64,000 nt of DNA. Origin: Streptomyces sp. WM6386. GTDB lineage: Bacteria; Actinomycetota; Actinomycetes; Streptomycetales; Streptomycetaceae. This document shows positions 1-7,994 of the stretch, piece after piece (the stretch's first letter is position 1; each line of letters opens with the position of its first letter). Position numbers and translations under genes: made by a program. The notes beneath the pieces were generated by a model. It saw nothing but the letters and a program-made list of their open reading frames with translations. It had not been told where the DNA came from and searched no databases. The stretch covers positions 62,001-126,000 of the forward strand of contig NZ_JXTE01000005.1 of NCBI RefSeq assembly GCF_000972385.1, written 5' to 3'.

Positions 1-2
1 CG

Positions 3-206
3 GCCGATGACACGGATCGCCCGAACGCCCATACGCGCACCGCGGCTTGGACCAACCCCGACCCGCCGCTCCAGCTCCGAAAAGACATCACACCCCCACT
101 CGACTCACCACCGACCAAGACGCCACAGACCGACGCACTCCCACCACCCGACATGACCCCGGCCCGCTCTCACGACCCAGAGCCCGCTCACGAGGAACAG
201 CCTTGA
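3..206 (+). CDS. C-terminal end of an upstream siderophore-cluster gene (partial)
   Basis: This frame is open from the window edge to a TGA at 204-206 and has the high third-position GC expected of a Streptomyces gene, whereas the other two frames do not. The visible 67 residues are polar and proline-rich (for example DITPPLDSPP) and hold no motif I recognise. Its stop overlaps the TTG start of the next gene in a TTGA arrangement, which suggests translational coupling in one operon. From context it is probably another siderophore biosynthesis gene, but its function cannot be told from this tail. Confidence 0.55.
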   Translation, partial: ADDTDRPNAHTRTAAWTNPDPPLQLRKDITPPLDSPPTKTPQTDALPPPDMTPARSHDPEPAHEEQP

Positions 207-2353
207 ACAGCACCTCCGCACCCGACGGCCCGGTCCACACACCCACCCGAGGCTCCTCCGTCACGGAGACTTCCCGGCAGCCCGAGCCCGGACCGACGGC
301 CGCCGCGGCCCCTCGCCCGCACGAACGGGTTCCGGAACAGGGACGGGGTCCTCAGGAAAGGAAGGCCTCCAGCCGCGGCGATGGCCCTGGTCAGGAACGG
401 GTTGCGGGACAGGTTCCTGGACAGGGCAGGCCCCCCGAGCCGGGAAGCCGTCAGAGCGTCGACCGGCTGCGGGGCACCCTCACGGAACCCCTGGACCATC
501 CCGACCCGCACACCGTGGCCCAAGCCGCAGCCGTGGAGAACCTCCTGCGCTGCTGGGTGCGCGAAACCGACCTCCCCGCCCCCGCCGACGGCACCCTCCG
601 CATCCCCCTGCCCGCCAGCGGCACCGCTCTGCTGGTCCCCGTCCACTACTGGTCCCCGACGGGATGGCACCGCTTCGGCCCTCCCCGCCTGGCTGACGTT
701 CCCCCACAGGCCCCGACCGTCGACGCCGTCACGGTCGCGGCACTGCTCACCAGGGAGACGTCGAACGGGAGCCCCGACGCCCGAGCCCTGGCCGCGGTCT
801 CCAGCCCGGCCCCCGTCACCGAGCCGGCCGCCGTCTGCGCCCCGGCGGGCCAAGCCACTTGCACACGTCTGGACGCCACCGCCGGCACCGACCTTGTCGC
901 ACGCGTAGCCGACTCCGTGCGCCGCACCGTCACCTTCATCGACGAGCGCAGAAGGCATCCCTCCGACGAGCCCGATCTCTTCCTCGCCGGCGAACAGGCC
1001 CTGGTGCTCGGACACCCCCTGCACCCCGCTCCGAAGAGCCGTGAGGGCCTCTCCGAGACTGAAGCACCTCTCTGCTCACCTGAGTTGCGCGGTTCCTTCC
1101 CCCTCCACTGGATCGCTGTCGCTCCCTCCGTACTCGCCACCGACTCGGCCTGGACCGAGCGTGGACGCCCCATCCCGGCGGCACAACTCACGGCACGCCT
1201 CGCCGAAACCGCAATGCCCCTGCCCGACGGCCATGCGGCCCTGCCGCTCCACCCCTGGCAGTTGCGGGAAGTCCGGCACCACCCCTCGACCGCGGCCCTG
1301 CTCGACGCCGGACTGCTCAGGGATCTCGGAGCACACGGCTCCGCGTGGTACCCCACCTCCTCCGTCCGCACGGTGTATCGCTCCGGTGCCCCCGCCATGC
1401 TCAAGCTCTCGCTGGGACTGCGCATCACCAACTCCCGCCGCGAAAACCTCCGTAAGGAACTTCACCGAGGCGTCGAGGTCCACCGTCTTCTGCGCAGCGG
1501 GCTCGCCGAGCACTGGCAGGCCTTTCACCCCGGCTTCGACATCGTCCGCGACCCGGCCTGGCTGGCCGTCGACGGGCTGGACGGCAACTCTGTGCCGGGA
1601 CTCAATGTGATGATCCGGCACAACCCTTTCCGCCCCACGGACGACGTCTCCTGCGTCGCCGGGCTCGTCTCGCCCAGGCCCTACCCCCGGTCGGACAGCA
1701 CCACGGGCGGTGGGACAGCCGACCCGTCGGCCACACGGTCCCGTCTCGCCGACGTCCTCGCACGCCTCGCCGACCGGACCGGTCGACCGCTGGGTGCCGT
1801 CGCCGCCGAGTGGTTCCTGCGCTATCTGGAGCAGGTCGTTCGTCCGGTGCTGTGGCTCGACGCGGAGGCGGGCATCGCCCTGGAGGCGCATCAGCAGAAC
1901 ACGCTGGTTCACGTGGACGGCGACGGTTGGCCCGTGGGAGGCCGTTACCGGGACAACCAGGGCTACTACTTCCGAGAGTCCCGACGCGCGGAACTCGACG
2001 CCAGGCTCCCCGGAATCGGCAAGGACAGCGACACATTCGTCTCCGACGAGGTCACCGACGAGCGATTTGCGTACTACCTCGGCATCAACAACGTCCTCGG
2101 TCTCATCGGTGCGTTCGGCTCCCAGCGCCTCGCCGACGAACGGCTGCTGCTCGCCGCCTTCCGCCGTTTCCTGAGCGAGGTCGCCTCCGGACCTTCCCGG
2201 CTGCGCACCTCACTGCCTGCCCGCCTGCTCGACTCCCCCGTTCTTCGTTGCAAGGCCAACCTCCTGACCCGACTGCATGGTCTCGACGAACTCGTCGGCC
2301 CGGTCGACACCCAGTCCGTGTACGTCACCATCGCCAACCCCCTGCACTCGTGA
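203..2353 (+). CDS. NIS siderophore synthetase (IucA/IucC family)
   Basis: ATP-dependent synthetase that joins a carboxylic acid to an amine or hydroxylamine during NRPS-independent siderophore assembly in the cytoplasm. Seen: GHPLHP..K.R.G near residues 270-282 (the nucleotide-binding HPxHPxxK signature), LPLHPWQ near 346, a run of basic residues in NSRRENLRKELHRG, EAHQQNT near 560 and RDNQGYY near 582, all in family order. The length of 716 aa exceeds the usual 580-620 because the first ~85 residues are a low-complexity Pro/Gly/Arg stretch. I chose TTG 203 because GAGGA lies 6 nt upstream and the start overlaps the preceding stop; a later start that removes the extension is possible. The acetyltransferase downstream fits hydroxamate siderophore synthesis. 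The substrate cannot be read from the sequence. Confidence 0.88.
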   Translation: MNSTSAPDGPVHTPTRGSSVTETSRQPEPGPTAAAAPRPHERVPEQGRGPQERKASSRGDGPGQERVAGQVPGQGRPPEPGSRQSVDRLRGTLTEPLDHPDPHTVAQAAAVENLLRCWVRETDLPAPADGTLRIPLPASGTALLVPVHYWSPTGWHRFGPPRLADVPPQAPTVDAVTVAALLTRETSNGSPDARALAAVSSPAPVTEPAAVCAPAGQATCTRLDATAGTDLVARVADSVRRTVTFIDERRRHPSDEPDLFLAGEQALVLGHPLHPAPKSREGLSETEAPLCSPELRGSFPLHWIAVAPSVLATDSAWTERGRPIPAAQLTARLAETAMPLPDGHAALPLHPWQLREVRHHPSTAALLDAGLLRDLGAHGSAWYPTSSVRTVYRSGAPAMLKLSLGLRITNSRRENLRKELHRGVEVHRLLRSGLAEHWQAFHPGFDIVRDPAWLAVDGLDGNSVPGLNVMIRHNPFRPTDDVSCVAGLVSPRPYPRSDSTTGGGTADPSATRSRLADVLARLADRTGRPLGAVAAEWFLRYLEQVVRPVLWLDAEAGIALEAHQQNTLVHVDGDGWPVGGRYRDNQGYYFRESRRAELDARLPGIGKDSDTFVSDEVTDERFAYYLGINNVLGLIGAFGSQRLADERLLLAAFRRFLSEVASGPSRLRTSLPARLLDSPVLRCKANLLTRLHGLDELVGPVDTQSVYVTIANPLHS

Positions 2354-2418
2354 TCACCGTCAACCCCCTTCATTCCTGAGGAACATGCCCCGACCCGTCT
2401 CCTGAGAGGAGCGTCGCC

Positions 2419-3297
2419 GTGCCTCCCACCGACGCGAGTGCCGACGCCGGTACCGTCCCCGCCGGCACCGATGCCGCAACCTGCACCAACCCCGGCCCGG
2501 CCGACGGCCACACCGCCTTCGGGGCCGGCCCGGGCGTCGCCGATGCCGATCCCCTCCGGGGTATCGACGCCGATCGAGCTTGGGGCTCCGACAGCGAGGA
2601 CACCCTCGATCTGCGCCTGCCCGACGAACTTCTCGCGCTCATCGCGAACGAATCCTCCGACAACGGTGAGAAACGACGCGGCGCGCACGGCACGGCAGGG
2701 CCCGGCTCGACCACCCGGGCCCATGGCGATCTCCTCGACTGCGTGTCCTACTGGGGATCTGTGGCCACGCCCGTGGGGGTGTTCCACCTCGTCCCTGTCC
2801 AGGGCGAGCAAGACCTTGCGCTCATCAGCCGCTGGATGAACGACCCCGCCGTCGCGGAGTTCTGGCAGCTGTCAGGCCCCCGGAACCTGGCTGCGAACCA
2901 CGTGCACGCCCAAGTCGCCGGAGATGGCCGAAGCGTCCCCTGCCTCGGCATGCTGGACGGTACGCCGATGAGCTACTGGGAGATCTACCGGGCCGACCTC
3001 GATCCCTTGGCCCGCCACTATCCCGCCCGACCTCATGACACGGGTATCCACCTCCTCATCGGTGCGGCCACGGACCGCGGACGAGGTCTCGGCAGCGCAC
3101 TGCTCCGAGCCGTCGCCGACCTCGCGCTCGACAAGCGCCCTGCCTGCACCCGTGTCATCGCCGAACCCGCCATGCGAAACACCCCTTCTGTCTCCGCCTT
3201 CCTCAGCGCCGGCTTCCGGTTCTCCGCCGAAGTCGACCTGCCCGACAAGCGGGCCGCCCTCATGGTCCGAGACCGATGCCTGCGCGATCTGATGTGA
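2419..3297 (+). CDS. Siderophore N-acyltransferase, GNAT (IucB/AlcB-like)
   Basis: Acyl-CoA-dependent acyltransferase that likely acylates an N-hydroxylated diamine to make a hydroxamate for the neighbouring NIS synthetase. Residues 1-~115 are low-complexity and acidic. The catalytic domain follows, with HLVPV..EQDLALISRWMNDP, SYWEIYRA, the histidine-bearing DTGIHLLIG strand and the acetyl-CoA loop RGRGLGSALL. These are characteristic of the IucB/AlcB branch, which is usually 180-330 aa; this protein is 292 aa. The GTG start has GAGAGGA 8 nt upstream. It follows the synthetase by 65 nt and probably closes the operon. The exact acyl donor (acetyl, succinyl) cannot be decided here. Confidence 0.82.
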   Translation: MPPTDASADAGTVPAGTDAATCTNPGPADGHTAFGAGPGVADADPLRGIDADRAWGSDSEDTLDLRLPDELLALIANESSDNGEKRRGAHGTAGPGSTTRAHGDLLDCVSYWGSVATPVGVFHLVPVQGEQDLALISRWMNDPAVAEFWQLSGPRNLAANHVHAQVAGDGRSVPCLGMLDGTPMSYWEIYRADLDPLARHYPARPHDTGIHLLIGAATDRGRGLGSALLRAVADLALDKRPACTRVIAEPAMRNTPSVSAFLSAGFRFSAEVDLPDKRAALMVRDRCLRDLM

Positions 3298-3748
3298 CAC
3301 AACGTCGCATTGGTGTCACTTTTGGTACACCGCTCGTCCCGGCTCGGTTCCCACTCGCGCCGCACCTTTTTCACACTGGGGCGACATCGCCGTGCAGGGC
3401 CGGTGCAGGGCTCCGACCGGGCACCCCTGGACCAGCACTGGCCGTCTGTGCGCCGGTGCGCGCCTTCGACCGACACCGCTCGACCGGTCGGCACCCGGTA
3501 AGTCCGCGCTCAGCCGGTCCGCGCTTGAGTGTCCGACGGGCCCGCGCACAGCCGACCGATCCCATCCGTAATTGACCGATTCGGAACGAGCCTGACGTAC
3601 TCCTCTCACATCCGAACCGATCTCAGCTCCGCACAGACTGAGAGTGACCCTGAATCGCCCAATCCCGGCCTCAAGCGAACCCATCCGATCCCCAGCCCCT
3701 CCCGCACCCGGCCTTGATCCCGCCCCTCGTCCCCCCTTGGCCTCTCGT
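3298..3748. other. Intergenic stretch without a visible gene
   Basis: No frame shows coding-type codon use. The stretch holds a short direct repeat of GTGCAGGGC near 3390-3415 and a perfect 10-bp palindrome CGACCGGTCG at 3481-3490. I see no convincing hairpin with a T-run for the upstream operon. Its right end runs into the dinG promoter. Confidence 0.5.
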
Positions 3749-3771
3749 TTGTCAGTGGTGGGCCGTAGGGT
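3749..3771 (+). promoter_or_regulatory. RecA-independent damage promoter (PafBC-type) of dinG
   Basis: TTGTCAGTG at 3749-3757, exactly 8 nt, then TAGGGT at 3766-3771. This fits the actinobacterial RecA-independent DNA-damage promoter consensus (TTGTCRGTG-N8-TANNNT), which is activated by PafBC in mycobacteria. The -10 box ends 9 nt before the ATG and there is no Shine-Dalgarno sequence, so the dinG message is probably leaderless. That PafBC acts here is inferred from the motif. Confidence 0.75.
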
Positions 3772-3780
3772 TGTCGCGCT

Positions 3781-5757
3781 ATGACGAAGCCCTCACTCCC
3801 CGAACTCCTGGATGCCGCCGTCGCTGCCGTCGGCGGCATGGAGCGCCCAGGTCAGGTGACCATGGCCGAAGCCGTCGCGGAGGCGATCGACGACGGCTCC
3901 CATCTGCTGGTCCAGGCCGGCACCGGCACCGGAAAGTCGCTGGGCTATCTCGTGCCCGCGCTCGCGCACGGGGAGAGAGTCGTCGTGGCCACTGCCACGC
4001 TGGCCCTGCAGCGCCAGCTCGTGGAGCGGGACCTGCCACGGACGGTCGACGCGCTGCACCCTCAGCTCCGCCGCCGCCCGGAGTTCGCGATGCTCAAGGG
4101 CAGGTCGAACTACCTGTGTCTGCACCGCCTGCATGAGGGCATGCCGCAGGACGAGGAAGAGGGCCTCTTCGACCAGTTCGAGGCGGCCGCGCCCACCAGC
4201 AAGCTGGGCCAGGACCTGCTGCGACTTCGCGAGTGGTCGGACCGGACGGAGAACGGCGACCGCGACGACCTCACCCCGGGCGTCTCCGACCGGGCCTGGG
4301 CCCAGGTGTCGGTGTCGTCCCGGGAGTGCCTGGGTGCCACGAAGTGCGCGTACGGCGCGGAGTGCTTCGCCGAGATGGCCCGTGAGCGCGCCAAGCTCGC
4401 CGAGGTGGTCGTCACCAACCACGCGCTCCTCGCCATCGACGCCATCGAGGGCGCCCCGGTGCTCCCGCAGCACGAGGTACTGATCGTCGACGAGGCGCAC
4501 GAACTGGTCTCTCGGGTCACCGGAGTCGCCACCGGCGAGCTCACCCCTGGGCAGGTCAACCGCGCGGTGCGCCGGGCGGCGAAGCTCGTCAACGAGAAGG
4601 CCGCCGACCAGCTACAGACCGCCGCCGAGGGCTTCGAGCGGCTGATGGAACTCGCGCTGCCGGGCCGCCTCGAGGAGATCCCGGAAGACCTCGGCTACGC
4701 CCTCATGGCTCTGCGCGACGCCGCCCGTACCGTCATCTCCGCCATCGGCGCCACCCGCGACAAGTCCGTCCAGGACGAGGACTCCGTACGCAAGCAGGCT
4801 CTGGCTTCTGTCGAGAGCGTGCACGACGTGGCGGAGCGGATCACCAACGGCTCCGAGTGGGACGTCGTCTGGTACGAACGTCACGACCGCTTCGGCGCCT
4901 CCCTGCGCGTGGCCCCCATGTCCGTGTCGGGCCTGCTGAGGGAGAAGCTCTTCGCGGACCGCTCCGTCGTCCTGACTTCGGCGACCCTGAAGCTGGGCGG
5001 CGACTTCAACGGCGTCGGCGCCTCCCTGGGACTGTCCCCCGAGGGCACCGAAGGAGACGACCTCCCGCAGTGGAAGGGCGTCGACGTCGGCTCGCCCTTC
5101 GACTACCCGAAGCAGGGCATCCTCTATGTCGCCAAGCACCTTTCGCGCCCCGCGCGGGACGGCGACCGCGCGGACATGCTCGACGAGCTCACGGAACTGA
5201 TCCAGGCGGCCGGCGGTCGCACCCTGGGCCTGTTCTCCTCGATGCGGGCGGCCCAGCTCGCCGCTGAGGAACTACGCTCCCGCATCCCTGAGTTCCCGAT
5301 CCTTCTCCAGGGCGAGGAGACCCTCGGTGAGCTGATCAAGAACTTCGCGGCAGACCCGAAGACATGCCTGTTCGGCACGCTGTCGCTCTGGCAGGGCGTC
5401 GACGTCCCCGGCCCCAGCTGCCAGCTGGTCGTCATGGACAAGATCCCGTTCCCGCGCCCCGACGACCCGCTCATGAGCGCCCGGCAGAAGGCGGTGGAGG
5501 ACGCAGGCGGCAACGGCTTCATGGCGGTCGCCGCCACGCACGCGGCGCTGCTCATGGCGCAGGGCGCCGGCCGTCTCGTGCGGGCGTCGGGGGACCGAGG
5601 TGTGGTTGCCGTACTGGATCAGCGGCTCGCCACCGCGCGGTACGGGAGCTATCTGAAGGCGTCGCTGCCCGACTTCTGGTACACGACGGACCGTAACCAG
5701 GTCCGGAAGTCGCTGGCCGCGATCGACGCGGCGGCGAAGCCGGGCGAAGCGGAATAA
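3781..5757 (+). CDS. dinG: ATP-dependent DNA helicase, DinG/XPD family
   Basis: Superfamily 2 helicase that unwinds DNA 5'-3' during repair. Seen: Walker A AGTGTGKS at residues 46-53, four cysteines at 113, 183, 189 and 195 placed as in the XPD-type [4Fe-4S] domain, the DEAH box at 237-240, motif III LTSATLKLGG and motif VI QGAGRLVR. The 658-aa length is normal for actinobacterial DinG. The ATG lies just behind a TAGGGT -10 with no ribosome site, which suggests a leaderless start. The gene converges on lexA across two hairpins. The promoter suggests induction by DNA damage independent of RecA and LexA. Confidence 0.9.
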   Translation: MTKPSLPELLDAAVAAVGGMERPGQVTMAEAVAEAIDDGSHLLVQAGTGTGKSLGYLVPALAHGERVVVATATLALQRQLVERDLPRTVDALHPQLRRRPEFAMLKGRSNYLCLHRLHEGMPQDEEEGLFDQFEAAAPTSKLGQDLLRLREWSDRTENGDRDDLTPGVSDRAWAQVSVSSRECLGATKCAYGAECFAEMARERAKLAEVVVTNHALLAIDAIEGAPVLPQHEVLIVDEAHELVSRVTGVATGELTPGQVNRAVRRAAKLVNEKAADQLQTAAEGFERLMELALPGRLEEIPEDLGYALMALRDAARTVISAIGATRDKSVQDEDSVRKQALASVESVHDVAERITNGSEWDVVWYERHDRFGASLRVAPMSVSGLLREKLFADRSVVLTSATLKLGGDFNGVGASLGLSPEGTEGDDLPQWKGVDVGSPFDYPKQGILYVAKHLSRPARDGDRADMLDELTELIQAAGGRTLGLFSSMRAAQLAAEELRSRIPEFPILLQGEETLGELIKNFAADPKTCLFGTLSLWQGVDVPGPSCQLVVMDKIPFPRPDDPLMSARQKAVEDAGGNGFMAVAATHAALLMAQGAGRLVRASGDRGVVAVLDQRLATARYGSYLKASLPDFWYTTDRNQVRKSLAAIDAAAKPGEAE

Positions 5758-5850
5758 GAGCTGGCGTGGCCTGACCAGCGCCGGTCTGGCCACCCACGCC
5801 CTGGGAAGACACCGGTCGCCTGGACCGCCGCAGGGCGCCCGCACAGCACT

Positions 5851-5915
5851 GGGCCCCGGAACCGGCGCAGAGGTCCCGGGGCCCGGTCAGAAGGCGGACC
5901 TCGAAGTGGTCCGCC
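5851..5915. terminator. Paired hairpins between dinG and lexA
   Basis: Two inverted repeats lie back to back. GGGCCCCGG at 5851-5859 pairs with CCGGGGCCC at 5876-5884, and GGCGGACC at 5893-5900 pairs with GGTCCGCC at 5908-5915 over a 7-nt loop. They sit between two converging genes and could stop transcription from both sides. No T-run is present, as is common in Streptomyces. Confidence 0.7.
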
Positions 5916-5926
5916 CGCCGCAGCCG

Positions 5927-6706
5927 TCACACGCGGCGCAGAACTGCCACCACCTTGCCGAGGATGGTCGCGTCATCGCCGGGGATCGGCTCGTACGCGG
6001 CGTTGTGCGGGAGCAGCCAGACATGGCCGTCCTCGCGCTTGAAGCGCTTGACGGTGGCCTCGCCGTCGAGCATCGCGGCCACGATGTCGCCGTTCTCGGC
6101 GACAGGCTGACGGCGGACCGTGACCCAGTCGCCGTCGCAGATCGCAGCCTCGATCATGGAGTCGCCGACGACCTTCAGGACGAACAACTCGCCGTCACCG
6201 ACGAGCTGTCGGGGGAGCGGGAACACGTCCTCGACGGACTCCTCCGCGAGGATCGGGCCACCGGCGGCGATACGGCCCACCAGCGGGACGTAGGACGCTG
6301 CGGGCTTGCCGGCGGTGTCTGTGGGCTGCGCGGAGGCGGCCTGGTCGGAACCGCGCACCTCGTATGCGCGCGGGCGGTGCGGGTCGCGGCGCAGGAAGCC
6401 CTTGCGCTCCAGTGCCATCAGTTGGTGTGCGACCGAGGAGGTGCTGGAGAGGCCGACGGCCTGTCCGATCTCCCGCATCGACGGCGGGTAGCCCCGCCGC
6501 TGCACGGAGTCCCTGATGACCTCGATCACCCGGCGCTGCCGGTCGGTGAGCCCCGAGCTGTCCGCCCGGATGCCTGGCGGTCGGCCCGGCAAGGAGCGCT
6601 TGTGCCCCTCGGGATTCGTGGCTTCGTTCATCGCATGCACCGGCTCGAGTCGGCCCTGGGAGCGGTCCTGGGCAGTGATGGTGGCACTGTCTGCGGTGGT
6701 GGTCAC
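5927..6706 (-). CDS. lexA: SOS repressor LexA
   Basis: Represses the SOS regulon and cleaves itself when RecA filaments form. The 259-aa product has the N-terminal winged helix (about 52-117, with [13 protein letters not shown] as the HTH), the Ala148-Gly149 cleavage site in GRIAAGGPI, and the Ser183/Lys220 dyad in GDSM and TVKRF. I chose the GTG start because GAGAGGGG lies 6 nt upstream on the coding strand; earlier in-frame starts lack a site. An SOS box overlaps the likely -35, so autoregulation is expected. The sequence matches S. coelicolor LexA closely from memory. Confidence 0.96.
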   Translation of the reverse strand: MTTTADSATITAQDRSQGRLEPVHAMNEATNPEGHKRSLPGRPPGIRADSSGLTDRQRRVIEVIRDSVQRRGYPPSMREIGQAVGLSSTSSVAHQLMALERKGFLRRDPHRPRAYEVRGSDQAASAQPTDTAGKPAASYVPLVGRIAAGGPILAEESVEDVFPLPRQLVGDGELFVLKVVGDSMIEAAICDGDWVTVRRQPVAENGDIVAAMLDGEATVKRFKREDGHVWLLPHNAAYEPIPGDDATILGKVVAVLRRV

Positions 6707-6739
6707 GTCGGCCCCTCTCGATGGTCTCCCTGCTGGACA

Positions 6740-6780
6740 ACGGTAGTTGCTTTCGAAAGGTTGCGCCAAACACACGTTCG
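6740..6780 (-). promoter_or_regulatory. lexA promoter with SOS (LexA) box
   Basis: On the minus strand CGAAC-GTGT-GTTTG (plus 6767-6780) matches the actinobacterial SOS box CGAAC-N4-GTTCG with one mismatch. A likely promoter overlaps it: TTGGCG (plus 6764-6769), an 18-nt spacer and TACCGT (plus 6740-6745). The overlap of box and -35 fits repression by steric block. The transcript would carry a leader of about 30 nt. Confidence 0.72.
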
Positions 6781-7115
6781 AGTGAAAAATCGCGGATTGC
6801 CTGCCGCGATCATGTGTCTGGGTGTATGGCTAACGTGATGTCCAGCGGACAAAAGGGCCCTTTGTTGTACTCTTCGCCGCCGAGGTGGGGACCTCATGGG
6901 TTGTTGCCCCAGTCTGCCATCCGGTGCTCCGGCGACAGGGCCCCGGTCCTCATCTGCGCGGGAGTCCCACGTCCCCTCCGTGCGGTGCCCACGCTATCTC
7001 CGCATGCGCCGCAGCGGTACGCCTGTGCACGAGCGTCCCCGGCGTGGCGGCGTGGTCGTGCGGCACATGCCAATACGGGCGGGACGCGCGCGTACGGCGT
7101 GTTTGTGGAGCCGAT

Positions 7116-7163
7116 CCCTACATCTAGTGCTTGGATTGCTACAGCAGCCCAGAAGTTGTGGTC
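7116..7163 (+). promoter_or_regulatory. Tandem NrdR boxes upstream of nrdR-nrdJ
   Basis: CCCTACATCTAGTGCT at 7116-7131 and CCCAGAAGTTGTGGTC at 7148-7163 resemble the 16-bp NrdR box (consensus around ACACTATATNTTGTG). Their starts are 32 nt apart, about three helical turns, which is the spacing known for paired NrdR boxes. A possible -10, TATGCT, lies at 7194-7199. This suggests the operon is repressed by its own first product. Confidence 0.6.
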
Positions 7164-7270
7164 CCCCGGGTCTTCGGGCCCTCGGCGATCGCCTATGCTT
7201 GGGGCTGCTTCGAGGGGCCCAAGAGGCCCAGCGAGGCTATTGATTCTGCTGTGAGGAGGGTTGGGACTTC

Positions 7271-7831
7271 ATGCACTGCCCCTTCTGCAGGCACCCCGAC
7301 AGCCGCGTCGTCGACAGTCGTACGACCGACGACGGCACGTCGATCCGCAGGCGCCGCCAGTGTCCGGACTGCTCCCGTCGTTTCACGACCGTGGAGACGT
7401 GTTCGCTCATGGTGGTCAAGCGGTCCGGGGTCACCGAGCCTTTCAGTCGTACCAAGGTCATCAACGGCGTGCGCAAGGCATGCCAGGGACGACCTGTCAC
7501 CGAGGACGCGCTCGCTCAACTCGGCCAACGGGTCGAGGAGGCGGTGCGGGCCACCGGGAGCGCCGAGCTGACCACCCATGACGTGGGTCTGGCCATACTC
7601 GGCCCGTTGCAGGAGCTCGACCTGGTCGCCTATCTGCGATTCGCCTCCGTCTACCGGGCGTTCGACTCGCTCGAGGACTTCGAGGCCGCCATCGTGGAGC
7701 TCAGGCAATCGGCGGGACGCCCCGTTGCGGACGACGAGGACCGCGAAGGTGCTGTCACGGGGAGCCAGGAAGACGACCGCGGGTCGGGAGAGGCCGCTCA
7801 GGTCCCCGAGCCCGCAGGCGCCGCCGACTGA
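7271..7831 (+). CDS. nrdR: Ribonucleotide reductase repressor NrdR
   Basis: Nucleotide-sensing repressor of ribonucleotide reductase genes. It has a zinc ribbon with Cys3, Cys6, Cys31 and Cys34, followed by an ATP-cone domain (about residues 46-136) that reads ATP/dATP. The last ~35 residues are an acidic tail. A GAGGAGGG ribosome site lies upstream of the ATG. It precedes nrdJ by 163 nt in the same direction, the standard Streptomyces nrdRJ arrangement, and paired NrdR boxes lie upstream. Confidence 0.95.
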   Translation: MHCPFCRHPDSRVVDSRTTDDGTSIRRRRQCPDCSRRFTTVETCSLMVVKRSGVTEPFSRTKVINGVRKACQGRPVTEDALAQLGQRVEEAVRATGSAELTTHDVGLAILGPLQELDLVAYLRFASVYRAFDSLEDFEAAIVELRQSAGRPVADDEDREGAVTGSQEDDRGSGEAAQVPEPAGAAD

Positions 7832-7994
7832 TCGGCGGGTCGGCCCGGTCGCAGACACCGGGGCCGGCCGGACGGCGGCGAACTTAGACCTGTTGCGGGC
7901 GGCAGCGAGAGGGTGCCCGCAACACCAGACAGAACACCGTGCCACGGGAACATCGGGGCACTTCAGGGCGTTTTAGCCCGTAGAGGGAGGCGGC

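Noticed and set aside
7832..7994. Cobalamin riboswitch before nrdJ
   Set aside because: The gap is only 163 nt and no conserved B12-box elements are seen.
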